In this document: in pieces, positions 55,361-63,770 of the stretch
Layout: each line of letters opens with the position of its first letter
Position numbering within the stretch: position 1 is the first letter of the stretch
From: Turicibacter bilis
GTDB taxonomy: Bacteria; Bacillota_I; Bacilli_A; MOL361; Turicibacteraceae
Reading direction: 5' to 3'
Length of the DNA stretch: 64,000 bases
NCBI RefSeq assembly: GCF_024499055.1
Contig: NZ_CP071249.1
Coordinates: 186,001 to 250,000, forward strand
Notes under the pieces: model-generated
What the model was told of the DNA's origin: nothing
The model's database searches: none
The model's input: the letters and a program-made list of their open reading frames with translations, nothing else
Program-made: the position numbers and the translations under genes

Positions 55361-55409
55361 AAAAAAGCTGTGGACAGACTAAATTTTAGTCTAAACCACA
55401 GCTTTTTAT
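55361..55409. terminator. Bidirectional terminator
   Basis: AAAAAGCTGTGG pairs with CCACAGCTTTTT, with a second inner stem AGACTAAA/TTTAGTCT. Confidence 0.85.
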
Positions 55410-55528
55410 CGTTTTGATTTTAAATTTGAGTCAATTGATACTCCAAATCTCTAAAAAAGGGTAGACTCCCCCCTTGGTGATGTGTTTCTCTAAAAAATAT
55501 CTCATTTTCAAAGAACGACTTCAGTCAC

Positions 55529-56836
55529 TTACTCTAACTGAATGGCCTGAATCGTTTTTAAACAATGATGGAAAACTTCTTTGTAAGGATGGTGACTACA
55601 GAGTTTGAACATGATTCTTCGTGATTGTTTCACTCGCTTGGCAGCGATTTTAATGAGTTTGATCCGTAAGGTTTCAATCTGCATCTTAGAAAACTCATGA
55701 GGTAATGTTAATCGTCTGAATCCATTGATGAGATTGTAAGCTAACACCATGAGTTGAATTCGGTTAACATTTGTCATCCAGTGCTGATGACTGACTTTAT
55801 CCATTCTAAATCCATTTTTACACTCTTTGATATAGTTTTCCATCGTCCCACGTTTAGCGTATAGACTGATAACCATCTCCGGTCTTGTTTCCATGTTCGT
55901 CACTAAAAATAAATAATCGGGAATAAGTTCGCCTGCTTTTCGTCTCACTTGAACGATGACACGTCTTGGCCGATCCCAACTTTTTGCTTGATACTCAAAC
56001 TCCCCATAGAATTGTTGAGAATATTGAAGTGAACACTCTTCCAAAAAAACATCCATTACTTCTTTAGCTAAACGATAGAGAGTAGCATTTGCCTTTAAAC
56101 GGATCACATAGTTTGTGTTTAACGTTTCGCATAACTTATACAGTTCCTTATGAGCAAATCCACTATCTCCGCGAACGATTCGATAGCTCGATGGAAACCT
56201 CTTTTGATAGTGTGATAATAAGGGACCGATAAAAGAAACGATATTTCGTGAGGTATAAACATTCCCCGCACGAAGCTCAACTTTTAAACAGTCTCCAGTC
56301 ATTCCATCAAAAACCATGAGAGGATGAAAGCCTTGTGCTTGATAGTGGGCATTAAAGGCCTTCCCATATTGATGACCATAGGTTTGAAAATGAGTGGAAT
56401 CCACATCAAAAATAAAATGATGAGGCGTTTCGACTTGATAAAATTGCGATAATAGTTTTTGATTGATGAGTTCAAATTGCTTGCTTGTTTCCTTCGTCAA
56501 TCGATGAGTAAAACGAGATAAAGTCGGTTGAGAAGCTAACGAGGGCTTATCAAGCAAAGTAGTTAATAAAGGGTCAACTCGTAACTCATCCGCATCATCA
56601 GCACAGTGATAACCAGCAATGGTTTGATAAATTTGTTGGAGACAGAGGTCGTGATTCGTATGAGTTCGAATCGCCTGATCAGTCTCTAAATAAAAATACT
56701 GTTTTAAGAGTTCTGGAAACTTCATGTGATGCATAAATTCTTGGATTAACAACAGTCCTGCATCCGACGTTAAATCCCCACCCTTGAAATTAAATTTAAT
56801 CTTTTTATTGAAACGAAGTTGTTCTTGATGTATCAT
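55529..56836 (-). CDS. IS1380-family transposase
   Basis: An intact 435-residue DDE transposase. The start NKKIKFNFKGGDLTSDAGLLLIQEF, the first catalytic Asp in FIFDVDSTHF, the second in RIVRGDSGFA, and the Glu in YAKRGTMENYIKECKNGF are those of IS1380. The flanks (roughly 55410-55528 and 56837-56945) should hold the element ends, but I could not define the inverted repeats or the target duplication. It is the least damaged IS gene in the window apart from the IS110 one, so it may be a recent arrival. Confidence 0.92.
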   Translation of the reverse strand: MIHQEQLRFNKKIKFNFKGGDLTSDAGLLLIQEFMHHMKFPELLKQYFYLETDQAIRTHTNHDLCLQQIYQTIAGYHCADDADELRVDPLLTTLLDKPSLASQPTLSRFTHRLTKETSKQFELINQKLLSQFYQVETPHHFIFDVDSTHFQTYGHQYGKAFNAHYQAQGFHPLMVFDGMTGDCLKVELRAGNVYTSRNIVSFIGPLLSHYQKRFPSSYRIVRGDSGFAHKELYKLCETLNTNYVIRLKANATLYRLAKEVMDVFLEECSLQYSQQFYGEFEYQAKSWDRPRRVIVQVRRKAGELIPDYLFLVTNMETRPEMVISLYAKRGTMENYIKECKNGFRMDKVSHQHWMTNVNRIQLMVLAYNLINGFRRLTLPHEFSKMQIETLRIKLIKIAAKRVKQSRRIMFKLCSHHPYKEVFHHCLKTIQAIQLE

Positions 56837-56945
56837 AAAAAATGTAATCTCTCCTTAGTTTTGGTTTGGCGATTAAAACGATATCAAAAGAGAGATTATT
56901 TTCATAGTAAAATGCTTCACTTAAAAGGTGAAATAAAAAATAAAG

Positions 56946-56982
56946 AAAAAGCGTTGATTCCACTAAGGACTCAACGCTTTTT
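56946..56982. terminator. Bidirectional terminator-like hairpin
   Basis: AAAAAGCGTTGA pairs with TCAACGCTTTTT across a 13-nt loop. Confidence 0.8.
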
Positions 56983-57129
56983 ACATTTTTATAGTGAATA
57001 ATTTAGGTTAAATATTGATTATTTTTCGATATGATAGATAAGTGAAAATGGATAATTAGTAGAGTTGGTGTCGAATCATGATACTGAAATATTGATGATA
57101 TTGACAGCAAGAGTAAGGAGGCAGAGATT

Positions 57130-58017
57130 ATGAGGAAACAATATCTAATCGGAGTCCTTATTTTACTCCTTCTGATAAGTATGGGTTTGACGTGGAAACT
57201 AAAGATGTTTGTTCGGCCTCCTTTAGCGAAAGAGCTACTAGATTTACCTTATATCGTCAATGAGGTCGACGAGCTTGGAGGCGATAACTTTCAACTTAAT
57301 TGGCAAGAAATCGTGGCGATAATTGCAATGGACCCGAAAAAAGATTTAAGTCAAATTTCAGAGGAAGAATTACAGCAACAAGCTTCACTTTTTATCAGCC
57401 ATCATCGAGTCTTATCCTTTGATGAAGTTCTCAATCAATTAGATTTAAATGAGAAAGATAAGAATATAGCTTATGATAACCTGAATCAATTAAAACAGTA
57501 TGGTTATATTCCTTCTAAGACGGATCCCCAATCTTTTGAGATGAGATTTATTGAGTCAATTAAAGCAGGGGCGATTGAAAACTATGAGTTATATGGAATT
57601 TTGCCGTCTATTACGATTGCCCAAGCGATATTAGAATCTGATTGGGGGCAATCAGATTTAGCAAATCAAGCGAATAATTTATTTGGAATTAAAAAAGGGA
57701 CGAATTGGTCAGGTGAAGTCATGAGTTTTGAAACGAAAGAAGGCTTTGATGAGTATATTATCGATGAGTTTAGGAGTTATCCATCGCTTAATGCATCCAT
57801 CATTGATCATGGTCAATTTTTAGTAGCCAATCCTCGTTATACTAAAAGTGGTGTTTTTGAAGCTAAGACTTATAGAACACAGGCAAAAGCATTAGAAGAA
57901 GCGGGATATAGTACCGCTAAAGATGAAAATGGGGATAAAATTTATGCTGAAATGCTAGGTCAATTAATTCGTCAATATAATTTACAATTAATTGATCATG
58001 CTGTTTTATATTCATAG
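57130..58017 (+). CDS. Membrane-anchored N-acetylglucosaminidase (GH73)
   Basis: A murein hydrolase of 295 residues held in the membrane by an N-terminal helix (LIGVLILLLLISMGLTW). The first 130 extracellular residues are a helical domain with LSQISEEELQQQASLFI, found in similar cell-wall lytic enzymes. The catalytic GH73 domain follows: LPSITIAQAILESDWGQSDLA (catalytic Glu), NNLFGIKKG, FRSYPSLNASIIDHGQFL and the late YAEMLGQLIRQYNL. It would cut the glycan strand during growth or sporulation. AAGGAGG precedes the ATG. Single gene with its own terminator. Confidence 0.92.
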   Translation: MRKQYLIGVLILLLLISMGLTWKLKMFVRPPLAKELLDLPYIVNEVDELGGDNFQLNWQEIVAIIAMDPKKDLSQISEEELQQQASLFISHHRVLSFDEVLNQLDLNEKDKNIAYDNLNQLKQYGYIPSKTDPQSFEMRFIESIKAGAIENYELYGILPSITIAQAILESDWGQSDLANQANNLFGIKKGTNWSGEVMSFETKEGFDEYIIDEFRSYPSLNASIIDHGQFLVANPRYTKSGVFEAKTYRTQAKALEEAGYSTAKDENGDKIYAEMLGQLIRQYNLQLIDHAVLYS

Positions 58018-58018
58018 A

Positions 58019-58048
58019 AAACCTTTATTTTTAAATAGAGGTTTTTTT
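58019..58048 (+). terminator. Rho-independent terminator
   Basis: AAAACCTTTATT/AATAGAGGTTTT stem with T7. Confidence 0.82.
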
Positions 58049-58116
58049 GATTATATTTAGAACTTCATCGTTGAGGCTTTTCAATCATTGATAAACATGC
58101 TATAGTTTAAGTATCG

Positions 58117-58270
58117 AGTTAGTTATTGCTAACTTGGTGTGGGGATATTGATAACTACTTTTTATTTTTAAAGATTAGTTAGCTTATGCTAACTCGTTGA
58201 AAAAGATATTTTTTAAATAAAGATTGAGAAGTGTCTTTTATTTTTAAGATTAGGTTAGCATAAGCTAACT
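58117..58270 (+). promoter_or_regulatory. Three RGTTAG-N6-CTAACT operator-like sites
   Basis: Sites at 58117-58134 (AGTTAG-TTATTG-CTAACT), 58177-58194 (AGTTAG-CTTATG-CTAACT) and 58253-58270 (GGTTAG-CATAAG-CTAACT). The TTAG-N6-CTAA core has the spacing found in DtxR/IdeR-type metal boxes. The second and third lie in a partial duplication that also includes TTTTATTTTTAAGATTAG. They precede the DUF3793-flavodoxin genes, so metal (probably iron) control is inferred. Confidence 0.7.
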
Positions 58271-58292
58271 TGAATAAAGTGGAGGGATAAAG

Positions 58293-58841
58293 ATGCAGAA
58301 GTATTTAGTTGAACATTGTGCACCCACGTTAGCGGGGCTAAAGACAGCGAGTTTATTTAATTTATCTTTTTCAACTCGTGAAGAGTTGGATCAAAAGGTG
58401 TTGATGGCGAATCAAATGTTAAATGATAAAGGTCTTTATTGTGAAGTTTTACGACTGCGTCAAACCTCAGCTTTGATTTATGTGTATCGTCATCAACAGT
58501 TAGAAATGGATTTATCAAGATTAGAGAGTCAACAACTCTTATTAAAAGTTGGTTATTCTAGTGTAATGCTAAGACCATGCCTAGAATTATTAAAGGAACG
58601 TCTTTGTTATCAAGAAACATTTCCACATGAAATAGGATTATTTCTTGGCTATCCTGTAGAAGATGTCGTTGGATTTATAAGGCATCAAGGGAAAAATAGT
58701 AAGCACACAGGATATTGGAAGGTGTATGGGGATGTAGTGGAGAGTATTAAGCTCTTTACAAAGTTTAAAAAGTGTAAGCATATCTATAAGCAACGATTTG
58801 GAAGTGGTGTTTCGATTCAGCAATTAATTGTTGCTGATTAA
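58293..58841 (+). CDS. DUF3793 family protein (second copy)
   Basis: A 182-residue paralogue of the protein at 54671. It shares EHCAPTLAGLKTASLFN, ALIYVYRHQQLEMDLSR, ETFPHEIGLFLGYPVEDVVGFI and HTGYWKVYGDV. GGAGGG precedes the ATG. It lies 20 nt before a flavodoxin gene and behind the three operator-like sites, an arrangement that recurs in iron-responsive loci of clostridia. Its activity is unknown; a role in handling iron or flavodoxin is inference. Confidence 0.9.
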   Translation: MQKYLVEHCAPTLAGLKTASLFNLSFSTREELDQKVLMANQMLNDKGLYCEVLRLRQTSALIYVYRHQQLEMDLSRLESQQLLLKVGYSSVMLRPCLELLKERLCYQETFPHEIGLFLGYPVEDVVGFIRHQGKNSKHTGYWKVYGDVVESIKLFTKFKKCKHIYKQRFGSGVSIQQLIVAD

Positions 58842-58861
58842 TATAATTAAAGGAGAGTGGA

Positions 58862-59290
58862 ATGATGAGTAAAGTTGCAGTTGTGTTTTGGAGCGGAACA
58901 GGAAATACGGAAGCGATGGCAAACCAAGTAGTAGAAGGTGCAAAGCGTAAAGGAGCCGAGGTAGATTTATTTACAGCTGCTGAGTTTGAGAAGAGCTTAG
59001 TTGCTACGTATGACGCTATTGCATTTGGATGTCCGTCCATGGGCGTGGAACAGTTAGAAGATAGTGAGTTTGAACCGATGTTTGAAGCTTGTTTACCTGA
59101 GCTTGCGCATAAGAATATTGCATTATTTGGTTCATATGGCTGGGGTGATGGTCAGTGGATGGAAGAGTGGGAGTCTACTTGTTCAGAAGCTTCAGCAAAT
59201 CTAGTTTGTCAAAGCGTGATTTGTAATGATTATCCTGATGAAGAAGCATTAGATGCCTGCTACCATCTTGGACAGTCATTAGTAAAATAA
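58862..59290 (+). CDS. Flavodoxin
   Basis: A 142-residue short-chain flavodoxin that carries FMN and replaces ferredoxin when iron is low. The phosphate-binding loop is VVFWSGTGNTEAMA at the N-terminus, the FMN loops are FGCPSMGVEQLE and LFGSYGWGDGQWMEEW, and the C-terminal ends normally. Two adjacent ATGs (58862, 58865) follow GGAGAG; either is possible. It is the second gene of the DUF3793 pair and ends at a terminator. Confidence 0.95.
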   Translation: MMSKVAVVFWSGTGNTEAMANQVVEGAKRKGAEVDLFTAAEFEKSLVATYDAIAFGCPSMGVEQLEDSEFEPMFEACLPELAHKNIALFGSYGWGDGQWMEEWESTCSEASANLVCQSVICNDYPDEEALDACYHLGQSLVK

Positions 59291-59296
59291 GAGGAA

Positions 59297-59323
59297 GGAG
59301 CGGAATATTCCCGCTTCTTTTTG
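59297..59323 (+). terminator. Rho-independent terminator
   Basis: AGCGG/CCGCT stem with an AATATTC loop and T5. Confidence 0.7.
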
Positions 59324-59392
59324 TCATTTAATCACTTATTTTAAAGATATGTCATACGATAGCAAAAGATAGAGTGAAAGGTGTGAGTAGTT

Positions 59393-60226
59393 TTGAGTGA
59401 AGACATGAGAGCGCCAATTAATAAATATACCATCACGAATCTTAATTTGCGAAAAGAGCCCTCTAAATCGGCCACGATTATTACGGTGATTCCAGCCTAT
59501 TCTCGATTTGAGCTCATAGACTCAGATGATGAATGGTTGAAAGTATTATACGATAACCAAATCGGTTATGTTTATAAAGATTATGTCTCGGTGACGAAGG
59601 TCACCACAAGTAATGTTCATTTAAGAGCCAAACCATCGAAAAACTCTCAGTCCATGAAAGTGATAAAAAAACATCAAGAAGTTGAAGTCGTTGATCAAGA
59701 TGGACTTTGGAGTCAAGTTTTTTATAATGGAAAGCTTGGATTTATTTATAGCGGGTATTTAAGTGATGATGGGGCGAAGTCAGACCCAGATAAATTAGCC
59801 GTATTCTACACTGATATGACGAAATATGTCAATGACAATAAAATTAAAAGTCCAACTCCATTTCTCTTAGCTACAGACTTAAAGGCAAAACAAACCTATG
59901 TCTTTGAAGATGATAAAGGGACTTGGAAAGAATTATATCGTTGGCCAAGTACAATTGGTGCACCGGCTACGCCAACGATTACAGGAACTTTTCATATTAA
60001 TGGTCGTAAACCTTCTTTTGGAACCGACCGTTATCAAGTGAAACATGCGACCCGAATTAAAGATGGTTATTATTATCATTCCATTTTATATGATCCAAGT
60101 GGCACACGAATTATCGATGATCGGTTAGGGGAGGCACTGAGTCATGGCTGTATTCGATTAGCTCCGGAGAATGCGAAATGGATTTATGATAATATCTTAG
60201 ACGGTACCACAGTTCTTATCCATTAG
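59393..60226 (+). CDS. L,D-transpeptidase with two SH3 domains
   Basis: A YkuD-type enzyme that cross-links or modifies cell-wall peptides. Residues 10-65 and 70-130 are bacterial SH3 domains (NLNLRKEPSKSATIITVIPAY and NVHLRAKPSKNSQSMKVI). The catalytic domain fills about 145-277 with GTFHINGRKPS and the active site LSHGCIRLAPENAKW, which has the essential His, Cys and Arg. It starts at TTG 59393; an in-frame stop 9 nt before rules out a longer protein. There is no signal peptide or membrane segment, which is odd for an enzyme acting on murein outside the cell; it may be packed in the spore or leave by another route. Confidence 0.92.
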   Translation: MSEDMRAPINKYTITNLNLRKEPSKSATIITVIPAYSRFELIDSDDEWLKVLYDNQIGYVYKDYVSVTKVTTSNVHLRAKPSKNSQSMKVIKKHQEVEVVDQDGLWSQVFYNGKLGFIYSGYLSDDGAKSDPDKLAVFYTDMTKYVNDNKIKSPTPFLLATDLKAKQTYVFEDDKGTWKELYRWPSTIGAPATPTITGTFHINGRKPSFGTDRYQVKHATRIKDGYYYHSILYDPSGTRIIDDRLGEALSHGCIRLAPENAKWIYDNILDGTTVLIH

Positions 60227-60253
60227 AAAACGCCCAATACAGGGCGTTTTTTA
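60227..60253. terminator. Bidirectional terminator
   Basis: AAAACGCCC/GGGCGTTTT stem with a six-base loop between convergent genes. Confidence 0.88.
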
Positions 60254-60901
60254 CATGATCACCTGCTGTTTGTTGAGTAAATCAATGTAAGACTTCATTT
60301 GTTCTTCTGTCACTTGTGGAAACGATTTATAGTAAGCGCCAACTGAAGTGAAGCGATCAATGGAATGAAGACAGATGATGTCATCTACAAATTGTCGGAA
60401 CGCTTCAATCGTTTCAGTTGGGGCGACAGGGACAGCCAGAATAAGTTTTTTAGGGGCGTGAGCATGAATGGATTTAATGGCAGCAAGTAAGGTGAAGCCT
60501 GTGGCGATCCCATCATCAATTAAGATAACCGTTTGATTCGTCACAGGTGGGAACGTTTCACTTCCTCGATACTGCTGGAGTCGGCGTTTAATTTCAATCA
60601 TTTCTTGTTGAATTTGTTCTTGAATATAGTCAGAAGAAACGTGGATTTGATTAACATATTCTTCATATAATAAATAATTTCCATCCATCGTGACGGCACC
60701 GATGGCAATTTCTTTATTATGAGGGGCACCGATTTTTCTCGGAATCATAAAATCCCAATCTAGTTGATAACGGCGAATAGTCTCGAGCCCAACTTCAACG
60801 CCTCCACGTGGAACGAGTAAGATGAGAGGATGATCATTCTCAAATCGTTTAAGTTGATTAGCCAGTTGTTGGCCTGCATCGAATCGGTCTTTAAAAAGCA
60901 T
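60251..60901 (-). CDS. Phosphoribosyltransferase-family protein
   Basis: A 216-residue type-I phosphoribosyltransferase-like protein. FKDRFDAGQQLANQL is the usual opening of the group, LVPRGGVEVG and DFMIPRKIGAPHNKEIAIGAV follow, and the PRPP loop is VILIDDGIATGFTL. Members have no settled substrate and are sometimes found with dienelactone-hydrolase or cell-stress genes. GAAGGAA precedes the start. It is convergent with the L,D-transpeptidase gene. Confidence 0.9.
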   Translation of the reverse strand: MLFKDRFDAGQQLANQLKRFENDHPLILLVPRGGVEVGLETIRRYQLDWDFMIPRKIGAPHNKEIAIGAVTMDGNYLLYEEYVNQIHVSSDYIQEQIQQEMIEIKRRLQQYRGSETFPPVTNQTVILIDDGIATGFTLLAAIKSIHAHAPKKLILAVPVAPTETIEAFRQFVDDIICLHSIDRFTSVGAYYKSFPQVTEEQMKSYIDLLNKQQVIM

Positions 60902-61085
60902 CTAAATTCCTTCTTTCATTAAAAATGCTTTGATTATTATGTGAATTTTTGGTGATTCATATCATCAAAAACTAACGATTCAAAAAAAGTAACAAGGTGA
61001 GGAAAGATTTAAAAATTCATCGGTAACAAATTCAAAAAATTAGCATAAAATGCATTGAAATGTCATTAGAAAGGATGAATTTAAA

Positions 61086-61343
61086 GTGAAAGTTTTGAAA
61101 CACCACATGTCTGTCTATCAATATACATGGACAAGTTTAAAATTACGAGCGGAAAAATCAATGATTGCTGAAGTTTTAACAGTAATCCCATGTCATACGA
61201 AATTTGAGGTGATTGATGTTGATGGCTTGTGGTTAAAAGTAGTATATGAAGGTCATATTGGTTTTGTCATTAAACAATCGGTTTCAGTCAGTGGGCTAGT
61301 CGAGAAATCATTGCAACTTAATTTTCAAAAAGAGGTTATTTAA
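61086..61343 (+). CDS. Small single SH3-domain protein
   Basis: An 85-residue protein that is nearly all one bacterial SH3 domain: YTWTSLKLRAEKSMIAEVLTVIP, FEVIDVDGLWLKVVYEGHIGFV. This closely resembles the first SH3 domain of the L,D-transpeptidase 1.7 kb upstream and probably arose from it. GTG start with GAAAGGATG upstream. No signal peptide. It may be a remnant or a free wall-binding domain. Confidence 0.75.
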   Translation: MKVLKHHMSVYQYTWTSLKLRAEKSMIAEVLTVIPCHTKFEVIDVDGLWLKVVYEGHIGFVIKQSVSVSGLVEKSLQLNFQKEVI

Positions 61344-61349
61344 ATGATG

Positions 61350-61380
61350 GAAATCCTTATCTTTTAGATAAGGATTTTAT
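61350..61380 (+). terminator. Rho-independent terminator
   Basis: AAATCCTTATC/GATAAGGATTT stem with a TTTTA loop and T-rich tail. Confidence 0.8.
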
Positions 61381-61455
61381 TGTATGTAAAAGTCGAATCA
61401 AGTAAGATAATAGTATGTTATATTTTGGGATTTGATAGTAGGATGAGGTGTGAAA

Positions 61456-62418
61456 ATGTACGATAAAAGTACACGTGTTTTGTATTTATTACAACAATTA
61501 TTAGAAGGAAGAACGGTGAATAAATCAGAGATTCAAGCATTATTCGAAATTGATAGTCGAACGTTTGAACGAGATATCGCAACGTTAAGGACATATTTTG
61601 GTCAACGAATGAATCAGAGTGTAACAAATGACATTGAATATGATCACCAGCAAAAATGTTACTATTTAACACAAGTAGATCATTCAAAATTATCAAAAGA
61701 AGAGGTCTTATCACTATGTAAACTATTACTTGGGAGCCGAGCTTTTGCTCAAGAGGATTTAGATGAGCTCATTAAGCATTTACTTAATCATCTTCATGAA
61801 TCTGAGAAAAAACAAATTCAATCATTTATAGGAAATGAGCGTCTTCATTTTACACCGCTTAAGCATGGTGAGCGACTCATTCCTCGACTTTGGGATTTTA
61901 GTACGGCAATCGAAGCCAATAGACAAGTACAGATGGAATATAAAAAAGCGAATCATAGCATTAGTACGTATACGATTTGTCCAGTAGGATTGGTGTTTTC
62001 AGATTATTATTTTTATGCGGTCAGTTATGTCGTGGGGAAATCAATTCCTTATCCGATTTCTTTCCGATTAGATCGCATTTTATCGTATAAGATTTTAACT
62101 GAAACATTTAATATTCCCTATTCTCAACGATTTGAATCGGGTGATTTCAGAAACAAAATTAATATGATGTATCAAGGTGAATTAATAAAGTTTACGTTCC
62201 GATTTACTGGACATTCAGTCGAAGCTGTTTTAGATAAGTTTCCAGTTTCACGAGTGATTGAAGATGGAGACGGTTATTGTATTATTGAGGCGGTGTCTCA
62301 TGAACAAGGATTATTGATGTGGCTGTTGAGTCAGGGGGAATGGGTACAAGTTTTAACCCCTCATCATTTAGTTGAGAAAATGAAAGAGAAATTGATGAAA
62401 ATCATAAATTTATATTAA
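61456..62418 (+). CDS. WYL-domain transcriptional regulator
   Basis: A 320-residue regulator. Residues 1-75 form a winged helix (STRVLYLLQQLLEGRTVNKSEIQALFEIDSRTFERDIATLRTYF). The WYL domain lies at about 140-230 with VQMEYKKANHS, TICPVGLVFSDYYFYAVSYVV and PISFRLDRI, followed by the WCX extension (VSHEQGLLMWLLSQGEWVQVLTP). WYL domains sense nucleic acids or small ligands, often in stress or phage responses. ATG 61456 follows GAGGTG; an in-frame GTG 6 nt earlier overlaps that site. Target genes are unknown. Confidence 0.92.
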   Translation: MYDKSTRVLYLLQQLLEGRTVNKSEIQALFEIDSRTFERDIATLRTYFGQRMNQSVTNDIEYDHQQKCYYLTQVDHSKLSKEEVLSLCKLLLGSRAFAQEDLDELIKHLLNHLHESEKKQIQSFIGNERLHFTPLKHGERLIPRLWDFSTAIEANRQVQMEYKKANHSISTYTICPVGLVFSDYYFYAVSYVVGKSIPYPISFRLDRILSYKILTETFNIPYSQRFESGDFRNKINMMYQGELIKFTFRFTGHSVEAVLDKFPVSRVIEDGDGYCIIEAVSHEQGLLMWLLSQGEWVQVLTPHHLVEKMKEKLMKIINLY

Positions 62419-62457
62419 AAAATATAAAATCCGACAAAATCTGTCGGTTATACTGAC

Positions 62458-62620
62458 TATAATAAAAGGGTAAGGGAATACGAAAGAAAAAATTAGAAAA
62501 TCAATGTGGGATAGCATTTTCTAATTAGAGAGTCAAAAATGGGTAGATGTATCATGTTCTTCGTTAGAAACTTTACGTAAAAGTCATCTGAAGAGATTTT
62601 TCTTCAGGTGGCTTTTTAAT
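62458..62620 (+). ncRNA. Possible small RNA with its own terminator
   Basis: After the WYL gene a TATAAT (62458-62463) is followed by about 150 nt without a reading frame. It contains a stem ATTAGAAAAT/ATTTTCTAAT (62494-62527) and a strong terminator stem AAAGTCATCTGAAG/CTTCAGGTGGCTTT with T5 (62577-62617). No gene follows directly, so an independent RNA or a terminated leader is possible. No good -35 box is visible. Confidence 0.35.
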
Positions 62621-62623
62621 TTT

Positions 62624-62659
62624 GTATATAAGTCCGGATAAATTTTCTTGAGAGAAAAT
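62624..62659 (+). repeat. Isolated copy of the TATATAAGTCC hairpin module
   Basis: TATATAAGTCCGGATAA followed by a perfect AATTTTCT/AGAAAATT hairpin. Same module as at 8278, 45382 and 51816, with altered but still paired stem bases. The rest of the gap up to 62977 shows nothing I can assign. Confidence 0.65.
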
Positions 62660-62977
62660 TGAAAGTGTTTAGTAATCCTTGAACTATAGATTTTGATATG
62701 AAAAAGTTATTAGTATTTTTTATTTATTACGTGAGATGTAGAATACATATCTGTTGACATGGATTGGAAGACATGGCTGCGCTGAATTCCATGTTCGTCG
62801 AATCACCCTCCTATTATTTTTAGCTATGTTAGTATAATCGGGTGGAAAATAGTTAAAAAGTAAAGTTGTTGTTGAACGAAAATCTAAGATTCATTCCATA
62901 AAGCATTGGTATAAATATAGGTTATTTGTTAGATACTATTGAGAGTTTTATTAGAACAGTAGATTTGAGGTGGTCAG

Positions 62978-63661
62978 ATGAATGAGCAAAGAAACGAGGC
63001 AGTATGGTATTTCGTCATGAGTGTGTTGATAGGATGGATTTGTCTGAAGACGTTCTATGTTTTAGGCATTGTCGGTCATTTTTTATTAGTCATTGCTATA
63101 GGATTAATGGCGATTGGATTTATCAAATTACCGATGATCAAAAATAGACAACATGAAAGATATAATCATCGACTTCATCAAGGAATGCAATTAAATGAAG
63201 TTTATCAAAAGTTGAAACTAAGTTTTGATGAAGAAATGGGAGATGATAAGACGACCATTTATGTAGATAGTCGACATAACAAATGGTTTGTGATTCAAAA
63301 AGAAAAGGTTATGCCAGATTATGAAAGGATACATATTTTTGATTTTTGTGATATTGTCTCAGTCGAGTTAATAAATGAACGAATTTTTCAGATGAATCAT
63401 CGAAATCATCAAAACACTGATGAGGTTTGTACACGACTTGAAGTTCAAATGATTACTCGAAATATCAAGATGCCAGAGGTTAACTTAATATTTATCACTT
63501 CAGAGATTTCATGTGCTTCAAAGCAATATCGAAGACTTTTGAGAGAAGCTGAATATATTAAAGCAATCCTAACAAGCATGAAGTATCAAGGAAATGATGA
63601 ATTATATGGATGGGGGACTAATGAAAAATATGAAGAGGGGGAAGGTGAAGTTATTGAATAA
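62978..63661 (+). CDS. Two-helix membrane protein of unknown function
   Basis: A 227-residue protein. Two N-terminal helices (YFVMSVLIGWICLKTFYVLGIVG and FLLVIAIGLMAIGFI) precede a cytoplasmic domain of alternating strands with KWFVIQKEKVMPDYERIHIFDFCDIVSVELI, a pattern like small DUF4428/SHOCT-neighbouring or PH-like domains. The C-terminal end is acidic. GAGGTGG lies before the ATG. I do not recognise the family. Single gene ending at a terminator. Confidence 0.75.
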   Translation: MNEQRNEAVWYFVMSVLIGWICLKTFYVLGIVGHFLLVIAIGLMAIGFIKLPMIKNRQHERYNHRLHQGMQLNEVYQKLKLSFDEEMGDDKTTIYVDSRHNKWFVIQKEKVMPDYERIHIFDFCDIVSVELINERIFQMNHRNHQNTDEVCTRLEVQMITRNIKMPEVNLIFITSEISCASKQYRRLLREAEYIKAILTSMKYQGNDELYGWGTNEKYEEGEGEVIE

Positions 63662-63666
63662 AAATA

Positions 63667-63698
63667 AAGCTAGAGGAAATCCTCTAGTTTTATTTTTG
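63667..63698 (+). terminator. Rho-independent terminator
   Basis: AAGCTAGAGGA/TCCTCTAGTTT stem followed by T-rich sequence. Confidence 0.82.
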
Positions 63699-63770
63699 TC
63701 GTAGATCGATTGAGGAATACTGTGCTAAAATGATCTTATTGTAAGTGAAATGTTGTAAGGAGTGTCAGAG

